Assembly: GCA_948567375.1 (NCBI GenBank)
Contig: OX419761.1
Span: 14,882,501-14,946,500 of the forward strand
Source: Lunularia cruciata
Taxonomy: Eukaryota > Streptophyta > Marchantiopsida > Lunulariales > Lunulariaceae
Length of the DNA: 64,000 bases
Direction: 5' to 3'
Both the position numbers and the translations under genes were made by a program. Shown here piece by piece: positions 14,058-26,959 of the stretch. Positions within the stretch are counted from its first letter, which is position 1. The number at the start of each line of letters is the position of its first letter. The notes under the pieces are model-generated. The model had not been told where the DNA came from, did no database searches, and saw nothing but the letters and a program-made list of their open reading frames with translations.

Positions 14058-16976
14058 CTAGTATGCTTTAGAGTTTGAGCCTTGACCAAGGTACTGAGCG
14101 GGAAGACGAGATGTCACTTGAGGTAGAAGAACATCTTTCTTCTTTCTCATAAAATTGAAGAAGTGGAGAAAAGTGCTCCGAGTTCTCCTCCCTCCTCCAC
14201 TCGAGTTGGAATGAGAAGTTGACGCTGAATCCGAATCTGGGAAGAAGAGAGTGTTAGAAATTCGAAACAACCTTCACCATGGCGCCAAAGGGTGTAATGA
14301 GGTAAGCAATGACGTGACCTACGGTAGATCAGGGTCAAAGAGCTACAGCAAGAAGAAAATATCAGAGCAGTCTCTCTTACCAACCCTCCTCATGTGGGTC
14401 CTTCATTGACAAACAGAAACTATTTTCTTGAGGTAGCTGGTAAAGCAATTGGAAGAAAAACTATGAGCCCTTTCAAGAGCTCGGTACAGCTTCTCAGCGA
14501 CATCCCCCATTTCTGGTAGAGCGGCAAACAGTTGAGAAAAGTCGTCAACTTAGGTACAGTATGAGGACTAGGAGAAAACTGAAATCTTCAGCTCGGGTCT
14601 AGACGGCAGTCTGTCTATTCTTTTCTAGTGAAAACTGATCTGTGGAAAATACGACAGTCCGCTGTGCGAAGATAAACTTTCTTTGTTCCTGTTCACGTGT
14701 ATTGAGAACTGTTTCGGAACGCGATGCATTGACGTGCATACTAGGTCAAGTTTCTGAAACACACCACAAGCGAAAGGTGGAACCCAGCTTTTTGGTTGAT
14801 TAAGAAAGGAGGGGAAAGGACCGGGAGGGAAGAACTACAAGGCCCTGACAGGCTAGATGCAAGGTTCATGTATCTTCAATCCTCGGATTAATGGATGAGA
14901 ACTTCTTTGGTTTATATCCAAAATCTAGATAGCTAACACCTAATCTTAGAAAGATTAGCAATCAAGGAGGCATTCTACGATGACTTACCGACACGAGGGT
15001 ACCCTTGGTAAGGGCCTCCTGCACCAGGAAGGACGCTCTCATTTGCCGCTAAAGAGATGAAAAATGCGAAGGGCACGATCCATAGCATCACGAGCATGAA
15101 ACCCAGCATCCACTCGACGCTGACATATGCACAACGTGGGTCCCGCAAGAAGAATTGGAACCACACCAGGTGGCTGATAACAAGAAGACCTGAAAAGCGA
15201 CACCCCAAAATGAGTCTTCTGTTTCAAGGTGACTTCTAAAGTTCTTGGTCCATCTTCAGATAGAGCTGACTTAATATGCCAAGTAACGAACTTCTACGAA
15301 ATACTGAGAGTTCTAAGTGTATCGAAAGAGCCGAGCATAAATGCAGATAGCAAGCAATCACTATAAAAAGTGATAGCAACAAAGAACATTAGTAATAGAG
15401 ATGGTGTCAGCTCAAGTAGAAATGTCAGCTTTTGGGAAGGAAATCTGTGAAGGATAAAAGTTAAAAACACAAGATTTGTTCGTGCTGTGTGGATTTTGTA
15501 GGTAGGAAACAAAAAAACAACAGACATCGAGTTCAACTGGATAGTCGCCGTGCGGTCCGATACTAAAGCGCGTAGAAGAATACGACCGGAGACATCTGAC
15601 TCCATTCTTTACGACCTGAGACATCTGACTCCATAAGAATGTTTCCTCCTACAGCCCAAATACTCTTGAGCAGAGCTATTACGACCCAACCTGTTTTAGT
15701 CTATTCCTAAAGTTCACCGAAGACTGGATAAATTGAGTTGGAATTCCTTACAGGCACTGCCGATGAAGTCAACAGATGTAAGAGAGATGTAAGGGAACGT
15801 CTTCAGCATCCGGTAGTAAAATACATGTGCACCAATGCCGAAAGCTATACAAAGAATTGGTAACCGGTCCCATACTAGAAGTAACAAATGAATTCCGATG
15901 ACAACCTGCAAGGCACCTCGTCCAGTTAGTGACCGTTTCCACCCTGTAAACTGGATGATCGCAATATCTGTTAAATTGTACATCTCCAGATGTTGAATTG
16001 ATTAATTTACGAGCCGGCTCATCTAATGAACTCGAAAACAGTTGGCAAAGATCGCTTCGAGAACAACTCCATGACAGGAGAAAGGCAAGACTTGAACCTT
16101 GATCGTGTAATTGATAACTTTTCGAGTCAATCGGGTATACTCCTCCACGATCTCTGCTATGTAGTACAGGCCCGTTGCTGAAGAAAAGAGTAGACAGAAA
16201 TACCCAATTAGAGAAAAAGGTGGGCCAAAATGACACAAGACTGAAAAGAAATCAGAAGCTAACAATTTGCTCATTAATGACTTCCTTTGTTTACATTGCA
16301 CGAGTCCTGACTGTGTGAAGTGCAAAAATGGTACTCAATGAATCTACTAAGCCTACTATCATTCGTAGTTCCTGGCGGTCAAATCTTCGTCTTCGAGGCA
16401 ATATTTTCTACCCGGGAAAATCTGATTCTCTTGTAGGAAAAACTGAGTATAAATGAGAAAATCAATCCTTGAGTCCCGACCGCTAATGTAGCATAGCTTC
16501 AATTGAGAAACTCAGACCAACCTCACCTTCCCTACAGACCTATTCAAGTAGAACGACATGCAGAATCCTTCTTTCCAGAACTACATATGCCCAATCCGTT
16601 CGAGCCCACTTACACATGGAAACAGATCGCTTTATTTACTTCAATATTTTAGATTCAAAAGAAAATGAACTGAACGAGCAACATGACTTTTCTTTCAGTT
16701 GTTCTTCTATGTAAGAGAGGGATGTGTCACAGAGAGCTACATTGAAATTCAGTATCACTTCGGTTTTCTGAATTTGTAATTCTCGCATCATCTTGAAACG
16801 TAATATAACGTAATATAATCGATTCCATCAGTCTGCATTTGAATCAAATCAACTCCATCGAATTCATTTGCTTCAAATCAGCTAACTCGTCAGAACAAGA
16901 ACTCACCTAAACAGACAGCGAAGAAGACAAGAAACAAGTAGAACCCCGCATACACGACGAGCGGGGCCAAAGTCAT
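14058..16976 (-). CDS. TEX261: TEX261/SVP26 family ER-Golgi membrane protein
   Basis: Homologue of animal TEX261 and yeast Svp26, a multi-pass protein of early secretory vesicles that acts as a COPII cargo adaptor for some Golgi membrane enzymes. Five exons with clean GT-AG borders and phases: 16,907-16,976; 16,098-16,177; 15,752-15,905; 14,989-15,189; 14,058-14,236, giving 227 residues (human protein about 196). Seen: hydrophobic N-terminus, GLYYIAEIVEEY near residues 26-37 (human AGLYYLAELIEEY), LKTFPYISLTS in the middle, and the family hallmark W138-P156 (WIVPFAFFISLAANESVLP, human WIIPFAFFVSLSAGENVLP). The C-terminal exon is hydrophilic, Ser-rich then basic, and likely cytosolic. The ATG at 16,974-16,976 is the first in frame before the first membrane segment. 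No stop or frameshift was found, so the gene looks intact. Family recognition is strong; the cargo in plants is not inferable. Confidence 0.93.
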
Positions 16977-18346
16977 GGTTGCAGCTAGACTTGACAACCT
17001 ATCATCGATATCTGTACTTCGCGAGGCCTTGTTTCTTCCACTTCGTTAGGGACATGTGCGGCATAAACCACCACCAAATCACTCATTCATTCTGTCCGCA
17101 TTGTGTGGCCCGATAGCTCCAGTTCACTGTATCTGCAACTGTGTTCTCAACCCTAAATCGACTCCCTCGTCTTCTTTGTCTACCTCACACTCTGAACCGA
17201 CAATCTGCCCCCTTGAGGTCGAAGCAAACACCGTCTCGTACTCCATCGCTATCTTGGTATTCACTTTTCCTTAGCTGGCTCCTTGCAACTCGAGAGAAAG
17301 GCGACCACGTAGAACACATGAAGGGTGGGAAGTCCCCATCAAGGGAGAGACTCCTTGAGCTTACGTTTCTTCGTGAGGACTTGTATTTTAAATATTCTTT
17401 GACTTTTTTTTAAGATATTATGTTTTATTATTTCCTAGTTATCTGCGCAATTCGAGAATTCGGGTTCATGGTAAAAGAATTGACACGTAATTTCCTTGTG
17501 GGTAGAGATGATATTGCTCTCATTGAGTGGCAAAATTAGTACAGTGTCCTACAACAGGAAACTGTTTATATTTCGTAACTTCTGTGATATGATTTTTATA
17601 GTAAAAATTAAGAGTGAGATAACATATCGAAAATAAGTAAAATTTAGACGTAAAAATAACATCATGATTTTACTTGCAATACTTTTGAAAATAATTTCTT
17701 TGGAAATTATATATTTTGGGTAAAAGAAGTTTGTGGCTAACCTTTGTTTGGTTATCCACATACTTCCGGGTGTTATCTTAGCCACGCACTATACACGTCA
17801 TGAGGACTAAGCTCCTTTAAACGTAGAATGCATAATGCTTAAATTATGGAATGTTGAACTATGGCAGATTATAAGAATTCACATTTAGTAGCTAGAAATG
17901 ATCAGTCATTTCAAAATTATAAAAACTAAATTAGCATTCTTATCTGTTAAATAATTTTTAAGTATTAAATTTAAATTTCTGAAACTAAAAGGTAAAAGTT
18001 CAAAATCAATCATATTGTTGTGATAATATACTAATTCGTTTTAAAATATATATTTATGGTTTGTCATATATTTACTTTCAGTTATGCTCGCTTACTTACG
18101 CGAGAAAATTTAGGATATGAATAAGATAGTGGCTACAAAATCTACATGACTGTTTTGATAATATGTACCCTCATTCATACCTATAAAATCCAATTGACCA
18201 AAGCATCTGATACCGAAAGTTTCATTTTCGATGATTAAAATTTAATGTTAAAGATCATTCCAATACTAATATAATGGTTGATAAAGTTACATTTAAATCC
18301 AAAAGACACAAAATATAAAATACTCAAATGGATATGTTGTCAAACT
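16977..18346. other. upstream of TEX261 gene, then AT-rich spacer
   Basis: The first few hundred bases should hold the TEX261 promoter and 5' UTR on the minus strand. From about 17,400 the DNA is strongly AT-rich with no recognisable gene, up to the LTR terminus at 18,347 where the retrotransposon nest begins. Confidence 0.45.
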
Positions 18347-19028
18347 TGTCATGTGTATATATATCGCTAAAAAACATCCATTGTTGTCAACATCATATGC
18401 TATAGAAGCACAACTCACCCATAAGTCATACATGGATTCGCAAATGTCACAATAATCAATTTGTTTACACAACTCGAATCACATTCAATTCTATCAATAT
18501 TTGATATATCATTCAATAATTTGCAAATAATTGTGCATTGATTACAGTCAAGCCAAACCCACTCTAGCTAAGAGAATCCAATGATGCTTACTGGCCTATG
18601 TCCACCATAGCCAAGAACTCGATAGCTCAATATCAAAGAAGTGAGCTCTCTGAAGTTGTACTTCAAAAGTATACCCCTTGATCTCCAACCCAAACGGTCC
18701 CACTAGTTGGTCTCTAAGCCTAACGGTCCCACTAACGGCACACCCGACGGTGCAAATAGTGCAAGTGAAAATGGGCCCCACCACATAGTCAATGCCTCAA
18801 ACACAAAATCTGACCGTCAACAAGTAGTCTATGAGTAACCACCGAAATAATCTTGACTACCAACACTACTACTCCAGAGTCTAAGCAATATAGGTGTGAT
18901 GCTACAAATAGCATGATAACTATCATGGGTATATACATCGCTATACAATATATATCACAGTAAATATCACACACTCTGGAAGCACAACTCACACATAAGT
19001 CATACATGGACTCTCAAGTGCCACAATT
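18347..19028 (-). repeat. 3' LTR of copy C with a tandem terminal repeat
   Basis: LTR from 18,347 (TGTCATG) to about 18,918 (GCATGATA), followed at 18,921-19,028 by a second copy of the roughly 105-bp segment that ends the LTR. Next comes the polypurine tract (minus-strand CTAGGGGGGC, 19,029-19,038). The same unusual arrangement is present at the 3' end of copy A. Confidence 0.8.
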
Positions 19029-19236
19029 GCCCCCCTAGTTGATGGTTAGGTCCCTCTTACTCCAAAAAGCCATCTACTCCAAGTATATAGTATACCTTAT
19101 GGTGGACAAAAGATCACGAGGCCAAGTGCTATTGAGCCCCATAGTTAATCACCTGTCTACAATCTATACCACATAAAGGATGAACTAGCTACAAGTCAAG
19201 TATATCTAGGACATAACCATTGTCTCCATGGAACCA

Positions 19237-19494
19237 CTAGGGAGGAAGAGTCATACATACCATATGCCATCCTCTTGAATAGCTATCACACACTAACATA
19301 GTAGTAGCTCCACCAAAAAAGCCCCATAATATACACCGCAAGCCTACACGTACAAGTGCCAAGCTTGGGTCCATAGTACCATCAATGGTTGGGAGGTGGT
19401 ATGGCACATAATTACACACATGATCCTTCCAAAGATCACCATCACGTCCTTCCAACACAAGGATTATAGATGGTAAAACCTCGTGCATTCTCAA
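19237..19494 (-). pseudogene. PHD finger region at the end of copy C pol
   Basis: C-terminal tail of the polyprotein, homologous to 35,147-35,482 in copy A. It contains the PHD core with MLVCDSYSRGWHMVC: the fourth ligand Cys has become Tyr but the His ligand, lost in copy A, is kept. The second Cys of the first pair is Trp here (CILW), a frameshift follows MTLPP, and the last Cys is Tyr. Upstream the frame has the integrase C-terminal SH3-like stretch (EVLPSIILVLEGRDG). In an intact protein this domain would read histone H3 tails or another chromatin feature; here it is defunct. Confidence 0.85.
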
Positions 19495-19639
19495 GATAGC
19501 ACGGCCTGTAGAAACATCAAGTGTTATTGGTGTTGTTTGTTGTAGATATACATAGTCACTTAGATGAAATCAATGGATCAAGGGTCTATAACCTCCTCCT
19601 TGAATGGTAGCATAACATAAGGTATTCCTACGCTGAGCA

Positions 19640-20440
19640 ATCACCATATTCTCAAAGACCATCAACATCACTTGTCGGAAGATCTCTACTCATTGAGAAC
19701 ATTTGCTCATCCATACATCTTGATCATCTAAGTCCAAAACTACAATAGCATCTAAACAAATAGTTGTAGGTAAATCTAGATCTCATCCATAGAAAGTAAG
19801 GAGAGAAGGATGCTAAGGAGGCTTGCCAACTGAATTGATAGCCTATGGCCAACCAAGGTAACTGAAGATCCCAATCTCCTAAGTGGCCCTCTGCAAACCA
19901 TACTTTTGCAATTGTCTCTTCATTGTCTAAACCACTCTCTCTACTAAGTCATCTGCCTCAGGGTGATCTTGGGAGGTAGTGATCAATCAAAACCTTGTCA
20001 CACAATACCTAAAACTCCCCCAAGAACTCTATCCCTTGATTAGTCAAAATCTCAACTGGTGCACCAAAATGATTAAGAACCCGATCCAAGAACAAGTAAG
20101 CCGTCCTTTCACTAGATTTTTCAAGAAGTGCCACTAACTCAATCTACTTGGAGAAGTGCTCCACCATCACCAAAATGTACCAATGATGTCTCACAATCAA
20201 TGATGAAGGTCCAACAAAGTCCAAACTCCAAAGATAATCCAACCCCAAGAGAAGTAATGGGTGTAACTATGATATAGGAACATTGAATGATGCTCTAATT
20301 CAATCACAAACTATACATCTGGCAACAAAATATTGTACATTTGTCTACGTACCATGCCATCAATAATGGCTCTAGAGTAAGCTATGTGTACACTTTACTC
20401 CAAAATGTCCTAGCTCCTCATGAGCATGACAAACTCATTG
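19640..20440 (-). pseudogene. integrase of copy C
   Basis: Decayed Ty3-type integrase core. In the minus frame the first catalytic region reads LDFVG, the second reads ILTNQGIEF (Asp changed to Asn by a G-to-A type change; copy A keeps Asp), and the Glu region corresponds to the DHPEADGLAERV segment of copy A. Several stops interrupt the frame. It inserts cDNA into the genome in intact relatives and is inactive here. Confidence 0.8.
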
Positions 20441-20779
20441 TAGTCCCTAAGATGGAAGTGATACTACTTGCACTCTACTATCTTCCCATACAAAAAGAAT
20501 GTTTTTGCCCTCCAGTTTGAACCATCTGGCTTGTTGAAGAACACGATCTCTCTCCTTGGCCCCAATTGTATCACCCGTAACACTAATGCAAAGATAGTCT
20601 ATCACTAAGACATCATCATGAATGTCTTGCTGAATTGACCATTATCTCCACTCTTTGGATCTATGACCTCAATAACTCCTCTTGTATGCACCAAGAGAGA
20701 TACAACTAAAGCCTCAAAAAATATGCAAAGAAAGTTAGATGCATGCCAACCTAACACTATCTCCTCATTTGTCTTACCA

Positions 20780-22300
20780 TGCCAACATGCTCTAGTCTGA
20801 TCCTATTGGTTGAGACATGGGTTCTACTCAACTCATCTGCATCATGGTTCACCACTCTAGGTCTATGAATAAGGGTGAAATCATACTCTTGTAAAATCAA
20901 AGCTCATCATGGAAGTTTCCTTCAAAGCTTGTCAGACTCCATCAACCACTTCAATGGTTGATGATTAATGATGAGAGTTAAAAGGTTACCAAATAGGTAA
21001 CATTGGAAATGTGCTACTACCCAAACTACTACCAAGCACTCTCTCTCATATGAAATATATTGTTGAATACTTCACCTTTGTTGAATTGTTGGAGCGACTA
21101 GCATAGGCCACCACAAATTTCTTCCACTCATCATCATGCTAGGTAAGCATTGCTCCAAGCTCCAACATACTCCAATCATTGTGAACCTGAAATGGTCATC
21201 CTTTGATTGGTCTCCTCAAAATAGGAGAAAATGTTGACCTCTCCTTGAGCTCTATAAAAGCTCTCTCCTACTCATCTCCCCAACACCACTTTTATGTAAG
21301 CTTGGTCAGCTTTGTCAAGGCCTTGGCAATGGCATTAAATCCTCTAACATAGCAATGATAGAAGTTTGCCAACCTAAGGAATGCTTGCACTCTATTCACA
21401 TCCGTAAGCCAAGGAATATGCGCAATAGCCTCCACCTTGGTCTATTGAACATGAATTCTTCCAGGGTAGATAGTGTGACCCAAATACTCAACCTACTTGT
21501 GGAAGAATCTACACTTCCCAGGATGTAATTTGAGTCCATGAGATCAAACACTTCTCAAACACCTCCAACAATTGTCTCTCATACTCCTCCACCGTAGTGC
21601 TATAGACCAAAATGTTATCAATAAAACATTGAGCAAAATCCAATCCAACTAGGATCCTATCTATGACCCTTTGGAACTTAGCAAGAGTGTTCTTTAACCC
21701 AAATGGTAAGAACCTCCACTTTCATAACACATCCTTGCCATGAGGATCAATTGCCCAAAATATTATCTTGGACTTATCTTCCTCTTTGATCAGCAATTGA
21801 TGATATCCTACTCGTAGATCCAAAGTTTGGAAGACCTTTGCATGCCCAATCACATCAAAGATCTCCTCTAGCATATGCATGTCATATCAATCAGTCCTAG
21901 TCTATCGATTGATAGGATTTAATCTTTATATATCCACCTATTGGTGTAATTTCCATACATATCCTTCTTGGTGGGCATCACTATAGCTGATGCATACTCT
22001 TTATGTGAAATCTCCACCAAAATAGCTTCAAAAAGGTCTCTACTCTGGCTCTAAATCAATACTCTCTCCATATCATTGTATTGATAAAGACATTAGAAAA
22101 ATTGATATATTGCTAGGGAGCTCAATCCAAATACTAGGTCCTTTCAGAGCACCCAAATTCTTCATATTGAAGGAAAAACAACTTGTGTAGCTCCTCAAGA
22201 ACCTCCAAAATCTCAGACTTTCCCCTCCTAAAAGCTTGGGTCCAAGATCTGGCTCCCAAGTATCCTCTGTAACTATCATAAGAGTGGAAGATATATTGAT
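20780..22300 (-). pseudogene. reverse transcriptase and RNase H of copy C
   Basis: Homologous over its length to 31,730-33,160 of copy B. The RT active site reads FIDNILVYS, so the second Asp of the FIDD/YIDD box is Asn. RNase H sequence follows toward the left, ending in the region corresponding to GVVNRDTDELSR of copy B. Broken by many stops; no functional polymerase. Confidence 0.8.
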
Positions 22301-22629
22301 TAGTTATTACATTGGGTCCTTGGGAGCAGTGGTGTCATGCCCCCAACCATTAGAGGTCCCAACCTCAATATGAAAAACTCCCTCTAATTTGGTTGTAAGC
22401 TCCATATGTCCTCTAGCTACATACCAAGTAGACCAAGGATGTAATCCAAGTAGATACCACACTCATCTGGATGGACTCCAAGTGGACCACTCTCCCTAGT
22501 AGCCATTTGTTGTATCCCAAGAATACCTTGTCCACCCGGTCCATTGCTCCTTGCATATGCTTGAATCGTCTTGATGGGCACAAAGCTCACAAGTGTTTGA
22601 GTGGTGATGCTTATCAAGCGCATCCTACA

Positions 22630-23650
22630 TTGCTCTACCAAGCAAAGGCTCACAATCCAAGTCAAATAGTTCAAATCCATATCCTGACCTAAGGCTTGAT
22701 GCCTATATGTCTCTCATCTATTGGAACAACGATAATACCATTGCAAAAATCCATTGCCTGCTCTCTCTCATTGGTGTTGGGCTCCTTCAATTATTGTTAT
22801 TGTGAGTCCCAAACAATTCTAAGACCTCACTCTCAAAAAGCATGGGAGCCTAGAAAACTTATAAGTGTTGGAAAAGCGGCTTGGGGCTATCCAACTAGGT
22901 TCACCACTGCCATAGGTGACCTATCATCCATTACCACTATCTAAGACTAGCACTTAACATCCAAAATCTCATCAATAGTAAGGTATTCAGGTCATTGAAT
23001 CCCATCATAAGCGCAATGGGTAAGAGGTTCATCCACCAAAGATGAAGATGATGAGCCTGTGATCCTACACTGGCTACATCTAATAACATGGTAGGTCCCA
23101 TCCAAGAAGGAACCTGATGTGAACTCACCACCACCCGGATGCGAGAATCACCTATGTGCAAGAACCACCAATCAAAGGGATGTTCTCCAAAATGTAAGTT
23201 GGAGAAATTGTTGATGAACCTAGAGATGTCATAGTATCTCTAACGTCTCCCAAAACACACTAGAACATGGATCCTAAAGACCCAAACCTTGTCCAACACA
23301 TGTATGTCCCTAACATGGCCATCTAGAAATCACCAAATGAATGGGACCATGTCTCTCCAAATCCTACACCTCCCTCAAGAAATTGTTGTTGGCAGGGTCT
23401 TTTGGTAACCCTTGACTGCTGAATTTGGTAATAACTCAAGATACTAATAGGCCAAGTATGCCACATGATGTAGAGAGACTTGCTTAGCAGTCTCATCTCT
23501 CTCCACATACAAGTACCTCTATACTTGTATACCCACCTATAGTACATTAGCTAGTCCATTGCTAATCCCACCAAACAACTCCAATAGACATACTCCCTCT
23601 ATTGGATATTGCCAAGCAATGCGTGTGGTATCCAAAAGTATCAAGGTTAT
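22630..23650 (-). pseudogene. DNMT3-like cytosine-5 DNA methyltransferase in copy C
   Basis: Methyltransferase domain between protease and RT. Motif I: LLELFGGISNGLANVL. Motif IV: the catalytic loop reads PC followed by TAG at 23,310-23,312, where A and B have Gln, so the Pro-Cys is kept but the frame is stopped. Motif VI: YILENIPLIGGSCT at about 23,190. Motif VIII-like: LLDVASVGSQAHHLHLWW. C-terminal motif: MDLNYLTWIVS at about 22,680-22,648. The enzyme would transfer a methyl group from S-adenosylmethionine to DNA cytosine. This copy is dead, but its agreement with A and B shows the domain is part of the family. Confidence 0.88.
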
Positions 23651-23699
23651 TGACTCTGGAGGCTCATCCTCACATTGGTATCTTGGTGGTACAAAGGCT

Positions 23700-25078
23700 C
23701 TACACTAATTGATGCACATGCTACTGTGATGCCTCCTCTAAACTCCACAAAGGAACATCCAAGGTGGATAGAATGATCCCACTTGTACTCCAAATCCGAG
23801 TGATCTCCTCTAGTATTAGATTATCTTTTGCATGGGTGTTCTCCTCCAATAAGTCATCAGGGCAAGTAATAGAACCATTGAAAATTGAAATTAATGTTGC
23901 CATGGTCTCCAACTATAGTGAGCCAAGATTGCCACTATTGAAGCATATTGGTAGGCAACATACTTATCCCTCTCTTGAATGCCAACCTAGTATGTAGGAG
24001 ATTGTTTCCCCCTAATAGTCAATATTGAAATCCAAGGGGTATAACACTACTCCCCCAACTAACACATCATATGACTCAACTATAGTTGCAATGGCCTGAG
24101 CTCTCACCACAAAACTATTAGTCGGATGACCAGGCTAAATCTGAATAACAAGCTCTCCATATGTGATGCACTATGTAGAACCACCCCCTAAAGATGTCTA
24201 GATCTACAATAAACACCTCTTTACATTGGTCTTCTACAACTTCAGACCGACAACTACAACCTTCCCCAACCAAAAGGGCTGCATACCAAAGTCTAGTAAG
24301 ACCCTCTATGGTGTATAGACCTTCACTAAAAGTCCCCCCAAAAAAAAAAATCCCCCTTTGGTTATCCAATGGGACAACTCTAGGTGTAAATTGCACTCAC
24401 TCACAAGCCGGTCTAGCTAGTAACTCTTCCAATCTAGCCATTATTGCTTGCCATAAACCATTAGTCGTTGAGCAGATCTCATGCTCCTCAACCAAGTGAG
24501 CTCCACTATCAACCACCTCTACTCTATTAGTAGGAACCACATCATCCCTACTCACAAAGTGTGGCAACCAATCAGAACATTGGGGCTAAGTCAACTCCCT
24601 GTGTAAACATGTCACTAGTTGAGAATAATAGAAAATGTATAATCAACTAAGCCACCCCCCAACATCATGCTAGACTCAATCTATGTAGTAGAAGGTGGCT
24701 GACTAGTAAGTAGTCCATCATGCATCCTATCACCATCTACCACACTTGCATTAGGACGTCTAGGAGCCATGGATGTTGTCTATAGTGCTTCAGAGAGTGT
24801 AAAAGACTAAAGAAGTCTGACTTGTCTACCAACCTCTCCTCACTATGGATCCAACTCCACTAATGCTCCTCTAGGCTCTGGAGCACATAATGCATTCCTA
24901 GTCATTGCGATAGATACATCCACCTATGTTGCTCTACACATGAAGTCTAAGACATCTCTATCACCAACATATGAGATGGAAGCCTCAACACTCAAATCTG
25001 ATCTCCTCTAAGCAATGACCATGCTAGCCAACCTTTGCTCTAACTGCTCAATTTGAGTAGCCATGGTTGTGTCAAAAG
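23700..25078 (-). pseudogene. gag tail, protease and spacer of copy C
   Basis: Matches 37,690-39,135 of copy A and 28,906-30,340 of copy B. Toward the left it contains the protease active-site segment (RVLLDFGMQP, about 24,290-24,310), with D-F-G in place of the usual D-S/T-G as in the sister copies. The following spacer, of unknown function, leads into the methyltransferase. Many stops. The sequence breaks off at 25,078 against the LTR of copy B. Confidence 0.75.
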
Positions 25079-25529
25079 TTTTAGGACATTTGTAGCATCC
25101 CACCTAGATTGCTTGGACCCTAGAGTAGTAGTGTTTGTAGTCATGAGTATTTTGGTAGTTACTCATGGACTACTTGTTGATAGATAGATTTTATGTTCGA
25201 GGTATTGACTACATGGTGGGGCCCATTATCACTTGCACCGTCAGGACCATTGGGTGTGCTATTAGTGGGACCGTTAGGGTTTGAGACCCAGCTTGAGTCT
25301 AGGGGGTATACTTTTGAAGTGTAGCTCCAGAGAGCTCACTTTGTTGAGCCTTTGAGTTCCTAACTATGGTGGACAAAGGCTAGCAAGCATCACCTGGATT
25401 CTTTTAGTTAGAGTGGGTGTGGCTTGATTGTAATCAATACCCAATTGTTGGCAGATCATTGAGTGACACATCAAGTACTCAAGTAATCAAGTATTGAGTA
25501 ATCCAAAATGTGTGAACAAATGGATTACA
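25079..25529 (+). repeat. 5' LTR of copy B
   Basis: About 450 bp homologous to 44,786-45,232 (reverse strand), the 5' LTR of copy A. Both end in GATTACA and both lack the roughly 105-bp segment that ends the 3' LTRs of A and C. I could not assign a tRNA primer-binding site just downstream. Confidence 0.8.
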
Positions 25530-26959
25530 TCAAAGAAATGAGGTCAAGGGGAAATCAAGTGCAAGAATTGAGAGTGTTGTTGCTATCTCCAAGACTCTTG
25601 ATCATTGGTAGCTTGATTGGAGCTCAAGTTTTCCTTGGTGTGCAAAAGCTTGTTTGATTAATGCAAATTTGGCAATGATGGTGTGGAGAAGCGCTAACCA
25701 AATTTTGAGCAAAGAGAAACAATTTTTGAGTAGTGATTGTGATTTTGAGCTCAAGAGGTGAAAGTATGACCAATCTACGATTTTGGGCTCAAAAAGTGAA
25801 ATTGAAGGTGGAGTTGTGAACCATCCTCATGAATTTATGATTTGAAGAAACCCATCATTTCAATTTGGCTCGAGTAGAGAGTTAGCAAAGGATTTGGCAG
25901 TCAGCCAAATTTAGGGATTTATGTTCAATTTTTGCTAGAGTTTATGTCAGATTTTGGCCAGTTTTGGAAGACTTTTGTTTGTTTTTTGGCCAAATTTTGA
26001 AGAGTTTTGTCAGATTTGGAGAGGGTTCAAAGTGGCAAGAAGAAAGGCCTTATTTGGCTGAATTTTGGCATTTAGAGGCTTTGAGGCATACGACTATGAG
26101 CTATGAAGGCCTAAAAGGGCCAACAGCTTGTTGGCGTGAGGCTAACTAGTTTAGAGTAAATTTTGGTCATTATTTGGCAAAAATCTGCCCATCCTACTAG
26201 ATTGTATGCAATAGGGTTTGACTCCTAAATCTCTGGTTCCTAGATTGGTACCCTAGCCAATAAATCCATCCTCAGTTGCAATCCTAGTGATTGTTCTACT
26301 TTTTTCTATACACATGTAACTTTGGCTAGGAGAGACAATTTGATCCCATTCTTGGTGATCTTGGTAGCTTAGGAAGTAGATATTATATCAAATGCCAAAT
26401 GATGGTAGAGTCAATCCATTGTTGATTTATGAGATGGAGGGTTTTTGTTTAGCTTTCTTGTGATTGGACCCCCTCCATCCTTTACTTTCTATTTGTGCAT
26501 CATGTTTTTGTGAGATGCCCTATTTATAAAGTGTTGGTGCTCTAGTGTGCTCTTGATAATGAGGCTAGAGTGATGACCAATCAGACTACCTATGTTTCTC
26601 TTTGGTGAGGCAAGAAGTGATGACATGTAGATTGTGAGAATGTGTGTTGTGATGATAGGTTACAGGTTGCTCTTTCCCCAAGTGTAGTTGTTGTAATTAG
26701 AGCTACATTAATTGATGATGTTTAGTTGGTGGTGTTTGGACTTGGAGGTGTTGGGACTTATTTGGGTACTTATAGAGGTTCCGGATATGGGTTGCAATTC
26801 TTGGTTACTTTGTCATGATGGAGTTCTTTAGGATTTTGGAGGAGATTACACTATAGTACACAATGGATTTACTTGGAGTGGTGCTTGTTATCAGCTTGTA
26901 TCTTAAGTCCTAGTAATGGAGGAGATTGACTCTAAGTCAAAGTTTGACATAAGAGCTAA
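25530..26959 (+). other. leader of copy B
   Basis: Untranslated leader between LTR and gag. The start resembles the leader of copy A (GTGCAAGAA near 25,560). It contains no convincing gene; the 61-codon frame at 25,964-26,149 is a low-complexity accident. Confidence 0.55.

Larger units (their letters stand above)
18347..25078 (-). mobile_element. copy C of a DNMT- and PHD-encoding Ty3/gypsy retrotransposon
   Basis: Minus-strand element, 3' end at left. Left terminus TGTCATGTG at 18,347. In element order from the right: end of gag and protease, DNA methyltransferase, linker, RT-RNase H, integrase, PHD finger, polypurine tract and 3' LTR. The 5' part (most of gag and the 5' LTR) is missing because copy B begins at 25,079; the rest probably lies beyond the right edge of the window. 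Heavily decayed, with many stops and some indels. It matches copies A and B over all shared domains. Confidence 0.88.

Noticed and set aside
15769-16236. 155-codon minus-strand frame overlapping the TEX261 gene
   Set aside because: Out of frame with the true exons 2 and 3 and spanning an intron; a chance frame.
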